From Lentinula raphanica (taxonomy: Eukaryota; Basidiomycota; Agaricomycetes; Agaricales; Omphalotaceae): a stretch of DNA of 64,000 bases. Below, piece by piece: positions 11,172 through 22,971 of the stretch. Location of the stretch: positions 1,012,857 to 1,076,856 of the forward strand of contig JANVFP010000020.1 in NCBI GenBank assembly GCA_027919835.1, written 5' to 3'. The translations under genes and the position numbers were made by a program. The stretch's first letter is position 1; each line of letters opens with the position of its first letter. The notes below the pieces were generated by a model. It worked only from the letters and a program-made list of their open reading frames with translations, was not told the origin of the DNA and did no database searches.

Positions 11172-12195
11172 AATGGGAAACAAACTGCGTTGTTGCGAGA
11201 CGTAGACTGAATAAGTAAGCGAAACCAAATTTTCCAATCTAATGAGTTCAATCAGATTTTTCATAGATAGAGGTCCAGCGATGGGGGAAGTGATAGCTCT
11301 GAGACAAAAGAGGGACGCTATGAGGGTTGCCTAGTCACTACTGAGCTACACGGTCGCTCACTCTCTTTACTTGAAAGCCAAGTCAACGGAATTTGAGCTA
11401 TATTCGCACCTTTCTCTTTTGCCTGATCTATGAATCACTCAAGTCTCTCTCTCTCTTTTAATATACTTAGTGATATTGAAGATCACTGACCGCCCAATTA
11501 TCTTTCGATCTCTCGGTCTCGTATCCTTTCAGCTGCAGCTTTCTGTGTCGAAAAAGCTGCAGCACGCAGTTAGCGGACCCCAATCATACACTGGATGTTA
11601 CATACTTAGATTAGTTTTGCATCGACTCAGGCAGGGGAAAGGTTGTCAGATTCAGAAAAGGAGGAACAGGATTGTGGCTTACATTGAAGCACGTCGATAC
11701 TCTAGCTGTAAACGCTCAAGCTCAAGCTCAAGGCTGGCTTTCACGCTGGCAAAAATATGCTACATATCAGCTAAAAGCTAAGTAAGATCTGGAACCTAGA
11801 GTGTGTAGCCTAGTACAAACCTTCCGACTTCCATAGAGTTGAGTTTGAGTAATCAGACAAGGTGATCGAAGATACTGAGCTTGCAGAGATGCCAGTTATG
11901 TTGTGTAAGAATGCAAGATTTGACTGTGTAAATACGATCGCAAGTCCCAAGCATGCACAGTACGCGGTACACAACGCTGTCAAGCGTATGGCATTGTGCA
12001 GAATTTTGTTGGACTTTGACAATCGCAGTGTTCAGCGCATTCAGTCTTATACCAATTATATGCATCGCTGACGATGCTAAAAAATCTTCTGCAGTGTCGT
12101 TTACTCGAAGAGTTCTTGTAGGCAACGCACGATCATGAAGTTTGAACTCTACTGGACGGTGTATTCTAAATCGACCTTCAATACACAGATGAATA
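11172..12195. other. Intergenic, no gene recognised
   Basis: About 1 kb between the Harbinger element and the PP2C gene. It contains an 11-bp inverted repeat (GCTGCAGCTTT at 11532-11542 with its complement at 11553-11563) and no coding sequence I can support. Confidence 0.45.
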
Positions 12196-14068
12196 CTAGA
12201 AGAATGCTACGATGACCCCAACATCATCCCTAGCATATACGGTTAGAAGTAGCATCGCTGGTCATGGAAGAAAAGACCCTACCTATACCTCCTTGCTCTC
12301 GGATACCCTAAACTGAGTAAAGCTTCTGTCAGATCCCCATCCGCACCTCCAAGCGCGTTTCTCGTCAGATGCGCCGCGGCACTATCGTCTTTGTTAACAA
12401 ATCGTTTTTGAGCATGCCACCAAGGATAATAAGGCGTCTTATCGTTCTTGTCCGCGGCAGAATCCTTAGGAAGAGATATCTTGAGAGGAAGCTGGTCGCG
12501 AGTATAGACTCTTTCACCGCCGCTGAGATCTTGTGAGCGGGAACTGATGGATTTGTTTTGGATCTTGGGGAAATCCTTTGATGGATTATCGGTGTACACC
12601 ACATTCGAATTGGTGGAGAGCCACAGCCCTACGAGGCCTACAGCTTCTTCGGAGGTGAGACAGTCCCAAAGACCGTCAGATGCCATGATGAGAAAGTCAC
12701 CCTTTTGTATTTTGGTAGCGGTTATTTCGGGTTCGGCTGTAGAACAAGCACTTGATTTGACATTGACTGTAGTAGAGCGAGAGACAAGCGTACCGGTCAG
12801 ATACGGCGGAGTCTTCATGTTTTCCCTTACCCTATCTCCGAGATATTTTTCGTATAACTTTTCCTGAACTTCGATACTCCACTTGTATGCAGCATCTCCA
12901 AATGCTCTCGCCATTCCCCATCCCATCACTCGTCCGTTCTTCACCACCTCTTCTCCAGGGTGTTCGTTTTCCAAACGTCTCACCTCGTGAGGATTATGAG
13001 CATTCTGGTCGTGAGATAGAATTTGGACCTCGTATTTCACCGTCATTCCATTGTCGCTGCCGTTGAGAGTATGGATTTTGCGTCCTAGGACAGCTCGTGA
13101 GTCCCCTGTGAGCGCCACACGCAGGACCTTGGTATCAAGATCGTATATAGACATAAGAGCGCAGGAGCCGGAGTATGCATACCGGAGAGAACGAACGGCA
13201 TTGGTTTTGGACTCGTTAGGGGAAGACAAGACTTCGGTCGGGTCAATGAGAGCGTCATCGAATTCTTTGAATGCTTGTTTGATGGTGTCAGTGATGATAT
13301 CGTCTGCTGGATTCGAGCTATGAGTTGTTGAAATAGAAGGAGTGATGTTGTTCGAGGGAGCGTTGTCACTGTAGGAGTCGTGTAGATCGATGAACCCAGA
13401 AATGTCTGAAGTGTCTTCGTACTGAGAAGGAAGCTCAGATAAGGCTCTTGCGACATACTCGATGAGATTATCACAGAGGATATCACTCATTGCTGGTCCG
13501 TTATGGCCGTCGAACAAAGCAAGGTAAGAACGTCGGTCGTCTGGGGAATCGGAAGAGTCTGGGAAGTATACAGCGATTGAGTCTTCGGACTCTGGATTTC
13601 TAGTCAACGTGGGGAATAGGTGAGTATTGGACAGTAAATGAATCAAGACGTTGGAAATCACGGAGGAAACGTCACTCACGCGCTCACAATTAACGCATCG
13701 CACCTCTTGATTCCTGTCCTGTTCGCCGGGAACCAGATTGGCCCAGAAGATAGAACTTTTTCAGAGATACATTCTTCGTCTGTCCATCGTGGCCTCTTGA
13801 ACTTTCCCGATCCTCCAAGACCTTTCCCGTCCAAATTTTCTTCATCGTCGAGGCCGGAATCGCAGAGAATAACACTTAGACTGGTTTTCGATGAACAGGC
13901 ATAGTCGATTCCGCTGCGGGCCACGGCTAAGCTTGTCACAAAAATTAGCGTGGTGGAAATGCCTACTGCTGTCAGAGTTCGGGTCGTCGCTAACGATGGT
14001 GATGAGGAAAACCTCCGTTTCTTGGGTAGTAATTGGCGGCATAAAGCTGCACGAACAAATTGCTGCAT
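12196..14068 (-). CDS. PP2C-type protein phosphatase, probably mitochondrial (PDP/Ptc5-like)
   Basis: Three exons (13680-14068, 12283-13599, 12196-12229) encode 579 residues. The N-terminus is basic and Ser/Arg-rich (CRQLLPKKRRFSSSPSLATT), followed by a hydrophobic segment (TLTAVGISTTLIFVTSLAVA). That suits a mitochondrial presequence plus a membrane anchor. PP2C motifs follow: YLALFDGHNGP (metal-binding Asp-Gly-His), GSCALMSIYDLD, VALTGDSRAVLG, GRVMGWGMARAFGDAAYKW, DFLIMASDGLWDCLTSEEA and the C-terminal RRYRDDVGVIVAFF, whose last exon is only 34 nt. Members of this branch dephosphorylate the E1 component of pyruvate dehydrogenase. That substrate is a family-level inference. Nearby, the 3' splice of intron 1 restores the SANPESEDS motif that marks the start of the catalytic domain. 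Confidence 0.9.
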
Positions 14069-14275
14069 GCAGCTCAGCTCGGTAGAACAAGATAACAGAA
14101 CTTCGGAGATTTTTGGGGCGTGATGCGATTTGTGGTCAAGAACAAGTAGTGTTTCGGGGCTCGGCTGCAATGGTCCGGAAACCCTGAATCAGCGCTCAGC
14201 CTGCGCTTGCCAACAGCGCTGATTTTCGAACTTCTTCGACTTGAGATTATGTGTCGCAGTGTATATGAACGCACC

Positions 14276-14699
14276 AGGACCTCGGAAGCTCCTGCAGAAC
14301 CCCGCCCGGCTGAAGCGTCTGAAGTACGCTATGTTTTCGCCCCAAAGTACGCTAATTCGGAGAAGGATAGTCACGTGAAAGCCAAAAATCGCTACAAATT
14401 CGCCAAAAAATGGTGAAAAAATCGCCGACAGCATTTTCGATGTGAATTCCAGTGCAAGAAGCGATAGAAGAATCGCTGGCTGGCATGACATCGGAGAACC
14501 TACGTCCACATCTGGTATAGAGAGGCCTAGATCTCAGAAATTTTGACCTCGAAGTACAGTACGCTAAATCGGACAAGGACTGACCTCTTTCCGGTCTCAA
14601 GTACGCTAATTCTGGCCATTTCCGGACAAGGAAAATGCCAAAATCGGGCCCTCAAGTACGCTAATTCGGGCGGGGTTCTGCAGGAGCTTCCGAGGTCCT
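14276..14699. mobile_element. Foldback/MITE-like element with 33-bp perfect inverted repeats
   Basis: The first 33 bases (AGGACCTCGGAAGCTCC..) recur as a perfect reverse complement at 14667-14699. CACC flanks both sides (14272-14275 and 14700-14703), a possible 4-bp target duplication. The 424-bp element has no coding capacity and carries repeats of GTACGCTAATTC at several internal positions. The superfamily is not clear from these ends. Confidence 0.75.
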
Positions 14700-15168
14700 C
14701 ACCTTCAAAGCGATGAAGCCTGTCACCTTTTACAGTGTATGTGCTTGAACCTCAGAACCTCTCCTCAATGAAAGGTGAATGTAGTAGCAACTTGGGCAAT
14801 TGAAATTTCAGGCCTCAGGATGTGACTTCAGTCTCAACTTGATCAGTCAGTCCGCACCTGTGATGTGCAATCATTGCACAGCCATCTGAGCATGTTATCG
14901 TGAGAGAGTACACTTTTCGGCCGAAACGTCCTGAGCGACTTTCTGGCTCTTGTTGCAATCTCGATCTTCGCTCTCTTCCACTCTCAACGTTTGACGGACA
15001 AATGACATGACGACGACTTCAGTAGAAAAGAACTACATATACTCCACTGTCACTCAGGATCTTCGTATGATCTTCATCTTCCTTGTTTGGCCACCATGTG
15101 CAGACATAAAGGGCACATTCGTCAAGGCGCACTTCTCTTCAACACTCCCCATTCCATCCGTTTACAAC

Positions 15169-15859
15169 ATGCTTACGTGCAACCCCGCTCCTCGTCCCAA
15201 CTTTATTGCGTCGTGTGCCGATGGAGAGGTTGTGTTTTTGGCCTAGTATGTCTTTCTCTCTGAACATGAATTCATACTCACCGGTGTTCTCAGCCCGCGT
15301 TTCGAGTCTACCATCCGTGTACCACCTAACCAGATATTCAGATTGATCAGGACCGGGGCGCTCAACATTCGCTGTTTTTGCGATAGGACAGCATCTGCGT
15401 TTCAAGTGACCAACAAGGATAGTGTGCTGTATGAGCAATTCGTCACGATGTGCAAGCGAAAAGATTGTAAATACTTCGGTGCGTTGTGTCTAAATTCGTT
15501 GTTGGCATTCTTGCTCACTGCTGTTCTCTAGTAAACCTGTCTGAAGCGTATCATGATGCCTCCTACCTTAGACCTGAAGGCACCCATCGTTTGACTGACC
15601 CAGCTCTGCACGTCACACCTCCTGACAACAATCCTTTGACTTCTTCGAACCGCAACACTCGTTCGTCGAAACTGCAACGCGTCAAGAAGACAACTCGCTC
15701 CTCACGACCAGCGGTGAGGGGAGTGGCCGCGTTCTCTGGGTACGGTACAAAGAGTAACCCAATCAATTTGGAACAACGTAAGTTCTACATGCTATTCTGT
15801 ATAGTCTAAGGTCCTAATTTTTTGTAGCCATTCGTGACCTCGGCACCATCGAATTGTAA
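15169..15859 (+). CDS. MULE accessory gene 1, GRF-like zinc-ribbon protein
   Basis: Four exons (15169-15245, 15294-15478, 15532-15777, 15828-15859) encode 179 residues in consistent phase. The first half holds YPRFESTIRVPP, then LNIRCFCDRTASAFQV and YEQFVTMCKRKDCKYF. This Cys-x-Cys ... Cys ... Cys spacing resembles GRF-type zinc ribbons, which bind single-stranded nucleic acid. The second half is Ser/Thr/basic and probably disordered (SSNRNTRSSKLQRVKKTT). The gene lies just inside the left end of the MULE and is followed by a diverged paralogue. An in-frame ATG at 15007 would add 54 residues; 15169 is chosen to match the paralogue's length before the ribbon. Exact function is unknown. Confidence 0.65.
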
Positions 15860-16107
15860 TGCTCACCTCGTCTCTTACAAAACTCCATAGATGTAAATTA
15901 GGATTGGGAAGGAATCAGGAAGCTTGTAAATATTGCTGTAGATAGAATCTGCGTGTACTTCTCCGAAGGAATTCAAAAGTTGCTTGATTTATTCCGGTGT
16001 CGTTGAGATCTCACATCAATCGGATAAGAATGCCTCTTTGGTTCGCTTTCTCTACTGCTCCTTTATTACAGCCTTCCCTCGATGCAGAGCTATGTAGAGT
16101 CTCTAGA

Positions 16108-17247
16108 ATGGCCCTACCTGTAAACCGTGGTGACCTCAAGAAACTCAAGAGGAGAGATGCATTGTACACTTTCCAAGATGGCATGCTTAATGCCATTCCT
16201 TAGTACGTACCTTCATAAAATTACAGGAGTGATATCATTCGAGCATCTTTCTAGTCCTCGAAGAATAGATGGCACACTGGAATTGCCCTCGGAAGTCTGG
16301 ACAGTACTTACAGATGGCACAATCACCCTGCGCTGCTTTCATCGCAAGCGCGTCCTTGTGAAACCCAAGGGGGGAAACATGAAAGGACAGGTTTGCGTAA
16401 AGTGTCCTCTCAACTTGTTCGAACAGTGCAAATACAAATGTAGGGTTATCCCTGATTATTTTCTATTGGTACTTCTCACAACATAAAACGATAGTAAACA
16501 TTAATGCAGTTCACTCACACCTCTCTTCACTTGAACCGCTTCTGAGCCATTCTCTTCCATCTCCTGCTTCATCTCCAGTTTCAAATTTTTCCCCCTCTTT
16601 TGATGAAAACCTGTTCTTCGTTCCTCATTTCCACAACTTCTCCCCACCTCTACACCGAGATTGCACTAACAAAGGCAAGTCAAACCTTTGCTTTTGTCAT
16701 ATGTGCTCAAATTTCCATCTTAGAACTGATCGATTGGGTCAAAAACTTGAGTGACGGTGTTATTGATGAAGATGGAACACTTGATTATGATGAAAACGGT
16801 GTGTACCTTGTCATGATCTTAAATGCCTTTTGGATTCAAGAGATTCTGTTCCATAGAAACAAGTCTTCGTGTCTTCACTCGTTCATTCAAAGAGACTGCA
16901 CTGCTTGTACACCGGGCAAGAGCAAGGCTTTTCCCTGTTGACGGACGCGGCCCACTGGGTATGTTTGTCATTCTCTAGCAAGTACAACCTACCAGAACAT
17001 GTTTTCTAGTTGCGCAAAGATATCGTAGCAGTGCTTTTACACTGGCTACTCGTCTTATTGCTGAACGACGCGCAGATATGAACATGTTTGATTGTGAGTC
17101 CCTAAACCATCTCTGTACATCATTGGCTCACTGAAAGACTTACAAGATCTGCTCACTTATTTTGAGACCCACAAGGATCAAGTATATATGGGACCAAACA
17201 ATCAGATTTCATTTCCCTTGCCACCCGTTTCACTTGTCAGTACATAG
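16108..17247 (+). CDS. MULE accessory gene 2, GRF-like paralogue
   Basis: Seven exons (16108-16202, 16255-16439, 16510-16674, 16724-16798, 16857-16958, 17010-17093, 17147-17247) encode 268 residues. The region YPRRIDGTLELPSEVW, then TLRCFHRKRVLVKPKG and VCVKCPLNLFEQCKYK parallels accessory gene 1 with a Cys-x-His pair in place of Cys-x-Cys. After a Ser/Pro linker comes a helical, acidic-then-basic segment (ELIDWVKNLSDGVIDEDG, then RVFTRSFKETALLVHRAR). The third intron uses a GC-AG pair (AAG/GCAAGT). Every exon joins in phase, so the gene looks functional. It may act with the transposase as a nucleic-acid-binding helper, but this is inference. Confidence 0.65.
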
Positions 17248-17739
17248 AGTAGGATACGAATCAAAATAACAATGCTCATTTTGCTATTGAGAGGGACCAG
17301 TTGAACATCATGAGACACTGCGAGACTGAACAATAAGGTTGTATGAGTGCATAAACCATTGACCGGAGTGAGTACGAACACAGACGTTGGGACCAGAACC
17401 GAGACCAAGCCCCATAAACTGTCTAACGTTGGAAAAGTCGATTTTGTAAAGGGACGTGTCTCCTTCTCCTTCCTCTCCTTCCTCTTTTGCTTCTGCTGCT
17501 TCTTCCCTTGCTGGTTCGACGTGGCGTTCTTCAACGGTACAGCTACGAGTGGATTCAGAGGCGGGGGTCGATGTCAACATCGAGTTGGAGGCATTGGGGA
17601 CAGGCTGTTCAGAGAGGAACGTGATTGTTTTGAAGTTGTCCCGGCGGATGAGGATCTCATCTCGGACTGGGGGAAACCTTTATCAGTAAGTAAGGACGGA
17701 CGGACGGACTCCCCCCGAGAAGAGAAAAGAAAAGAAAAG

Positions 17740-18720
17740 AATGGGGGATGGTTGGTGTATCGAGGACAGATAATTCGGAACAGACGGGTTGGGCGACGAG
17801 GTTGAGGTTGAGGCGGAGGATGACGCGAGCAGACTGCCAGCTGTGGGTTTGACTAGTCCTTTTCAAGGTATAGCGGCAGTAGACAGAGATCTAGAATGAC
17901 CGATATACATTGCCGGAGGTGAATGAGATGACGAGCGCGTGGAGGTTGATGAGTCCCTACGCGACTTTGAGAACGGGCTCGGCGAGGAGACATCCTTCCG
18001 AGGGCCCAAGACAGGAAACCCGTTAGGAGGAGAAGCAGGAGGTGAGAACGATGAGGAGGCTGTCGCATCATCTTGAACAGGGTGAGGTTCCGGGAGTGCG
18101 GTGACAGCTAGGAATGTTTGGACAAGGCGAGAGCTGATGATGTTTTCCAAGCCAGTCTGGGAGTAGTCATCTTCAAGTAGAGACGGTGTTTTATATGGTG
18201 GCTCGAGGTTGCTTGCTTCTGAAAGATGAGTTGGAGGAGTAAAGATGGAAGCCAAAGACGTCGTTCTGTTTCGTTGAGGTCTCAATGTGGGTGCAGAACG
18301 ACCGACGGTGGCCGACTTTTCCTTTTCCTTTTCACTGAATCTCGAGCTGGCTCTCTTTCTTCCCTCATGAATGTCAGGTACACCGTTGAACTCGCCATCC
18401 TCTGACCTGGAGGTTCGGACAGTGACGACGGAAGCGGTGGAGATCCTCCTGGTGCATTTACGGGTGGGTATTGTGTCTAAATCGTCTGCTGCATGACCGT
18501 TTGTGAGATTGGAGAACTCGGTTGGTTTAGAAAGAGCAGAGGTTAATGTGTCGCGAGCGGGAAAGGGAGTGAGGTTTCGAATTTGGATTGAAGATATGTG
18601 GGCGATGCGACGCTAGGGGATGAATGAGTTGGAAATGAGGTAGGGCATGTTGAGAGAGTACCTGAGGTAAATTATAGTCGAAACGATCTCTAAACGGAAC
18701 TGGTTTCTCGAAAGACATTT
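17740..18720 (-). pseudogene. Captured fragment of a UVRAG/Vps38-like gene inside the MULE
   Basis: Reading on the minus strand, FEKPVPFRDRFDYNLPQ splices (donor near 18660, acceptor before 18612) to RRIAHISSIQIRNLTPFPAR. Then come DDLDTIPTRKCTRRISTASV, SLASIFTPPTHLSEA, LENIISSRLVQTFLAV and YIGHSRSLSTAAIP. I recall this series from the N-terminus of basidiomycete UVRAG/Vps38-like (PI3-kinase complex II) proteins. After STAAIP an in-frame TGA is followed by continued similarity (KPTAGSLLASSSAS, then SVPNYLSSIHQPS), after which the match ends in a T/C-rich stretch. The fragment lacks the C2-like and coiled-coil parts. It looks like a transduplicated, decaying host gene piece; the family call rests on memory. 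Confidence 0.5.
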
Positions 18721-19496
18721 AAGAATGGAACCTAGTACGGTAAACAACACAACGCATGCAACTTGTAATGGAGGCTGAGGTTGCGTTTGAGGATCTGGCA
18801 CGGTTGAGCTCGTCGAGGCTTCCTCGAGATCAGTGATGTTAGCAGCTGATGTCGTCGTGGGTGGTAGACTCCAGTAGGAAATCAGTGGACAAACGAAGGA
18901 ACAATGACCCAAGAACAGAGCCGATGCGTCGCTGGAGTCATGCTCTGCGCCTCTAGGACGGTGTGCGTATCTGCTCTGTGAGGGTCAAGCACAACGTTCC
19001 CAAAAGAATTCCTCCAGTCTTTGCAAACGCATCGTTCTGGTGAAGGTGCGTTAGTCAGCGCAGGCGACAAAAAACCTGGATTCAAGAACGCACCATTTCA
19101 GATAACTTGCACCTCAAATCTTGAGCTTGCTCGCCAACAGACAGACATCGTAAAGCTCAGCCCGAACTTGGTGTCAGCCGAAACCCTTGATGGGTGGGTT
19201 TATGATTTTGGGACACGTATCGCTTTGATGAGTTTCGAAGTTTCAAATGACATGCTCTATTGGTCGACACCCGGGAGCGAGCGCGCAAAACCAGAGCATG
19301 TCAAATGAACAGTGGAGGCAAACACGGGAAAAGCATTGATGGCCCATGGGCGTCGTGAACAAAGATCGAGTTCCCGGGTAAACTAACATAACTGCAAAAT
19401 TTCACACCAGCTCAGGGAAAGGCAACTGTCAATTCAGTCAATAGAATAGAAAGTATGTACAGAAATCTGTCAGTAACATCACCGAACGAGTACAAT
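18721..19496. other. MULE interior without a supported gene
   Basis: About 0.8 kb between the captured fragment and the transposase stop codon. Short open frames occur on both strands without splice-supported extension. It may contain more of the captured 5' sequence. Confidence 0.4.
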
Positions 19497-22400
19497 TTAC
19501 AGCGTCCCGTTAGAAGACTTTCGAACTTGTGTTTTCTCTGGTGAGGGTTGAAGTAGAGTTCGACGCTGTCGTTTTGGAGGTGGAGTTCTGCATTCCCTAT
19601 TCTCCAAGCCATTGAGAAGACAAGCAAGAGATGACGATTCGGCACTTTGCACGTTCGAAGAATTTTCGTCAGACATATGGGCCCGAACTGTTGAAATGCG
19701 CTGCGTAATGCTCTGCGTGACAGTGTAGAGTTCGTCGAGTTGTGATGAGTCTGTAGGGAGGCTAAGGATGTCAGAGAGGAGATTGTCGATCCCATGGAAG
19801 CGCGGTAAGAGTGAACCAAGCTCTATGTGAAGCTTGCTATGTCTTTGTTGCTCTACAGACGCTTGCTGGTTTGCTTGAGTGTGTAGAGCTATAGCAGCCT
19901 CTACAAGATGAGCGCGAGACTGTAGCATGTAAGAAAATGTTAGTACAAGAACATCAACGCTAGCAAAACTTACCATGACAAGTCCCATTGAAAGGTTTTC
20001 TTCTTCATGAACATCTTCAAACTCGCCGCCCTCGTCTTTGACCCCATCTCCGTTATCCAACATCTCACTCAAATCGACACCTAAGGCACCGTCTCCCAGT
20101 CGATCCCCCAACGTAGTGTTGTCGGCACCCATGGCTTGCAAGGCAGGAAGGTCAAGTGGAAAATGGTCTGGGAACGAATGAGGATTTCCAACGGCTTCAA
20201 TCTGTGAGGCCTCCAGCTGGTTCGCAGGAAAGAAAAATGCCTGTTCATGGCCAGCAACAACCAATGCTTCGACAACAAGTCGGAGAGCGCAAAGGTGCTT
20301 GCAAGCTCTTCCATTTTTCAGGAAATCGGGACAGGAGCAGCTTGCGTGTCCTGAACGTTGAATGGAGACTGCGTATAAGACATCGGAGTTTCTGGAAGAG
20401 GTGCAGGATGCTTGATAGCTGTTCGCATCGGGTCGTGTAAGAGAGACTAAAGCTCCCTTTGATGCAAGATCTAGTGCTGAATTTTGGCGGTCATCATCTG
20501 AAGGCCACCATGCAACAACGTGCTGATCAGTACTAGAAGTAAGCGCTCCGGAGTTCCTTTGCAGATTCTTGACCAAGTCTGCTCCATGTGCAGGTTGTCT
20601 GAATCGATCAGCGAGCCAAACTCTATGTTGTAGCCTGGTGTGATGACGGGCAAATATGTTAGGAAGAATTCGAGTGACAAGGATAAAGATGAGGAGGTCG
20701 ATTCGAAGTCGTTTCCCAGACCGAAGCCAAGAGCCAATGAATTTGCGTTTGAGGATGCAGTTGAAAGATTCGAGATGGTTGGTGGTAGGGATCATGTTTT
20801 GAACAGGTGCACCTATCTTGACAGCAGCTGCTCGACGACCCCATTCCGACCAACTCTGCCACAAGTTTTCTGGCATCCAGTGATCAAGGAGATACTGCGT
20901 ATGTTTGAGTGCTGCCTCTGCAATGCTGCGAGTCTCTTCGTTTCCTGTTAGAGTAGTGAAGAACTCTTGCTCTGCTTGAATTGAAACCAAGGCGGAAGCA
21001 TATTCTGTGCTTGAAATAAGCCTGTGTGACATGAGCTATTGAGTAAAGAAGAGGTAGAATTGCTAGACATACCGGTTTTCCAACTCGAACAACCTCAGTG
21101 TTATACTCCCCTTCGCTCCATCCGATCCTTGACATCTTAGTCTCCTGCGGTTGTTCGTCCAGCACTGCCGAAGATGGAATTTGCAGAGAAGAAGATTCAT
21201 GGAGGGCCAGACAGTGAGGATGGCACCATGCTCCTTGGTATCTGTATCAGTGAGGGTAGAGTAGGGCTCGAACGCAATCTTGAACTTGTTTGTGAGGTGA
21301 TGGTTCCATGCGAAGAAAAGCTCGGCAAGAATTTCGGTGTTATACCCTGCGTGAGTTGCCCGGTTACCAGTAGGGGCCGAAAACAGAAAGAATGCTACGG
21401 GAAGACCTTTGTTATCTTCATCGACCCCCATGGCAATGAACAAGAGTAGACGGCGTGAGCAAACTCCAAATGTTCCATCAAGAATAAGCTGCGAGTGATG
21501 AATGTACTTCACGGCAGCTTCGTCCATTTCATGAGTGGCAAGGCAGACTTTAAAATGCTCGTTCTTCTCCGCACGGGCTCGATAGTAGAATATAGCATCG
21601 TGAATTGCAGGTTTGAAGTCCTTGTGCTTGGGATCAAGCCAGTCGTCTACGTTATATTGTGGTTCCTTTCGGGTGTTGACACCAAGGCGTCGACTGAATT
21701 TGTGGTAGAGTGTAGCATTGTCAGAGGTCTGTAAATTATAACGATGATTTGCTGTATGAGGGATATAGGCAGCCATCCCGCGATAGCTTTTTGCCACTAT
21801 CATCTCTTGATTACGCTCCTGGACCGCCGTAAGACTGGAACAGGAATCAGCATAACGAATTGAAGTTTGAAAAACACTGTAACTTACCTCGCACCACTCT
21901 CAAGCTGGTCCAAGGCAACCTCGTAAACATGTTCATGAAGTGGCACAGCTGGGAGACGGCTCATAGCAGCCTCTTCACAACCTGAGTTATGCTCGAACAT
22001 TCCACTTATCTTCAATACCTTGTCATCGGCCACTCGAGTTGTGACCTCAACATGTGCCAAGCATCCTGTGAAAGGGTATGGCATTCGACGATCTGAAGAA
22101 GTGGCGGAAGTGGCCCTTGTGCCCCCGAAAGACTGAGAGCGTGCAAACTCTCTTCCGTTCGAGTTTAGGACAGTACGGCCAACATGGCCACAAGTACTAT
22201 GAAGAATAATTCAATGTTGACATCAGTAATACATCTAACATTTGAGCCTACCATTGATATAATGTCTGCTTCTTGGCAGAAGCGGCGGACTTTCCCCAGG
22301 TCTGTGAATGTTGAGAAGACCATTTGCTTTCTAACATTGGAAGCGACATAAGATTGAGCTTGAGGCTGACGAGTTTTTCTTGTGCTTGCTGCTGCTGCTC

Positions 22401-22619
22401 CTTGCTGCTGGCATCAAACATGAGCTCTTCATACCGACGTTCCTCATAGCAGATACGGATGGCTTCTCGTTGCTTGTCACTGAGCTGAAGATGATTACTG
22501 ACAACCTACTCCGGAATAGTTGCAGATGTGTATTGTTATAGTTCAAAAACACACACCTTCTCTCTTGTAAACACAAACCTAGGAGTCTTTTCACTCCTTG
22601 AGCTCGAACTCAGATTCAT
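19497..22619 (-). CDS. MULE transposase with SWIM zinc finger
   Basis: Six exons (22557-22619, 22252-22505, 21888-22196, 21073-21834, 19974-21021, 19497-19919) join in phase to 952 residues with no stop. A predicted zinc region precedes the catalytic core (CGHVGRTVLNSNG, then EHNSGCEEAAM). The core contains QLILDGTFGVCSRR (first Asp), LTDTDTKEHGAIL, VWPSMNLLLCKFHLRQCW (second Asp upstream and the Cys-x2-His typical of MULEs) and TTNHLESFNCILKR (Glu). A SWIM finger follows: CSCPDFLKNGRACKHLCAL. The C-terminus is acidic, then basic (PPKRQRRTLLQ). It should cut and paste the flanking element. It lies on the strand opposite the two accessory genes and looks intact, so this element may still be autonomous. 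Confidence 0.93.
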
Positions 22620-22971
22620 TGTGAACGAACAAGACAGCTTTTGCAGCTGAAGATTTGGTGTCTAGAGTCCTTCGCATTTGGTATGCTTCTTTACTCTCTA
22701 AAGACATTACATATTTGTCATTTGTGAGCTGCCAGAAAGATCGTCGTGCACTGTGACGCGTTTGACAGATGAAGAGAATGATATTCTTGCATCTTGACGC
22801 GTTTGAACTTGATCGCGATTTGATCGCTGGGCGCTATCTTTCCCAAATGGTTTTTTCAGTTGCCTGCCGCTTACTCATACAGGCGCTTAAACTTAAATCC
22901 GAACACCACCTGACTGAGAGGCTGTGCAACGATTGCACATCACAGGTGCGGACTAACCGTCCTCTCAACTT

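Larger units (their letters stand above)
14832..22971. mobile_element. Mutator-like element (MULE) with 9-bp target duplication
   Basis: TCTCAACTT at 14832-14840 is repeated exactly at 22963-22971, the 9-bp duplication typical of MULEs. The ends at 14841 and 22962 are inverted repeats. The outer eight bases are imperfect, then AGTCCGCACCTGTGATGTGC matches exactly and the match continues to position 43 with one mismatch. The left repeat contains the palindrome TGTGCAATCATTGCACA. The 8122-bp element carries an intact MULE transposase (-), two related Cys-rich genes (+) and a decayed host-gene fragment (-). Confidence 0.93.

Noticed and set aside
11281..11380. A tRNA-like A box (TAGCTCAGTAG on the minus strand)
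   Set aside because: No matching acceptor stem or T arm follows at the right distance.
19021..19308. 95-codon plus-strand open frame inside the MULE
   Set aside because: No recognisable motif, no splice extension and it overlaps the region around the captured fragment; probably a chance frame.
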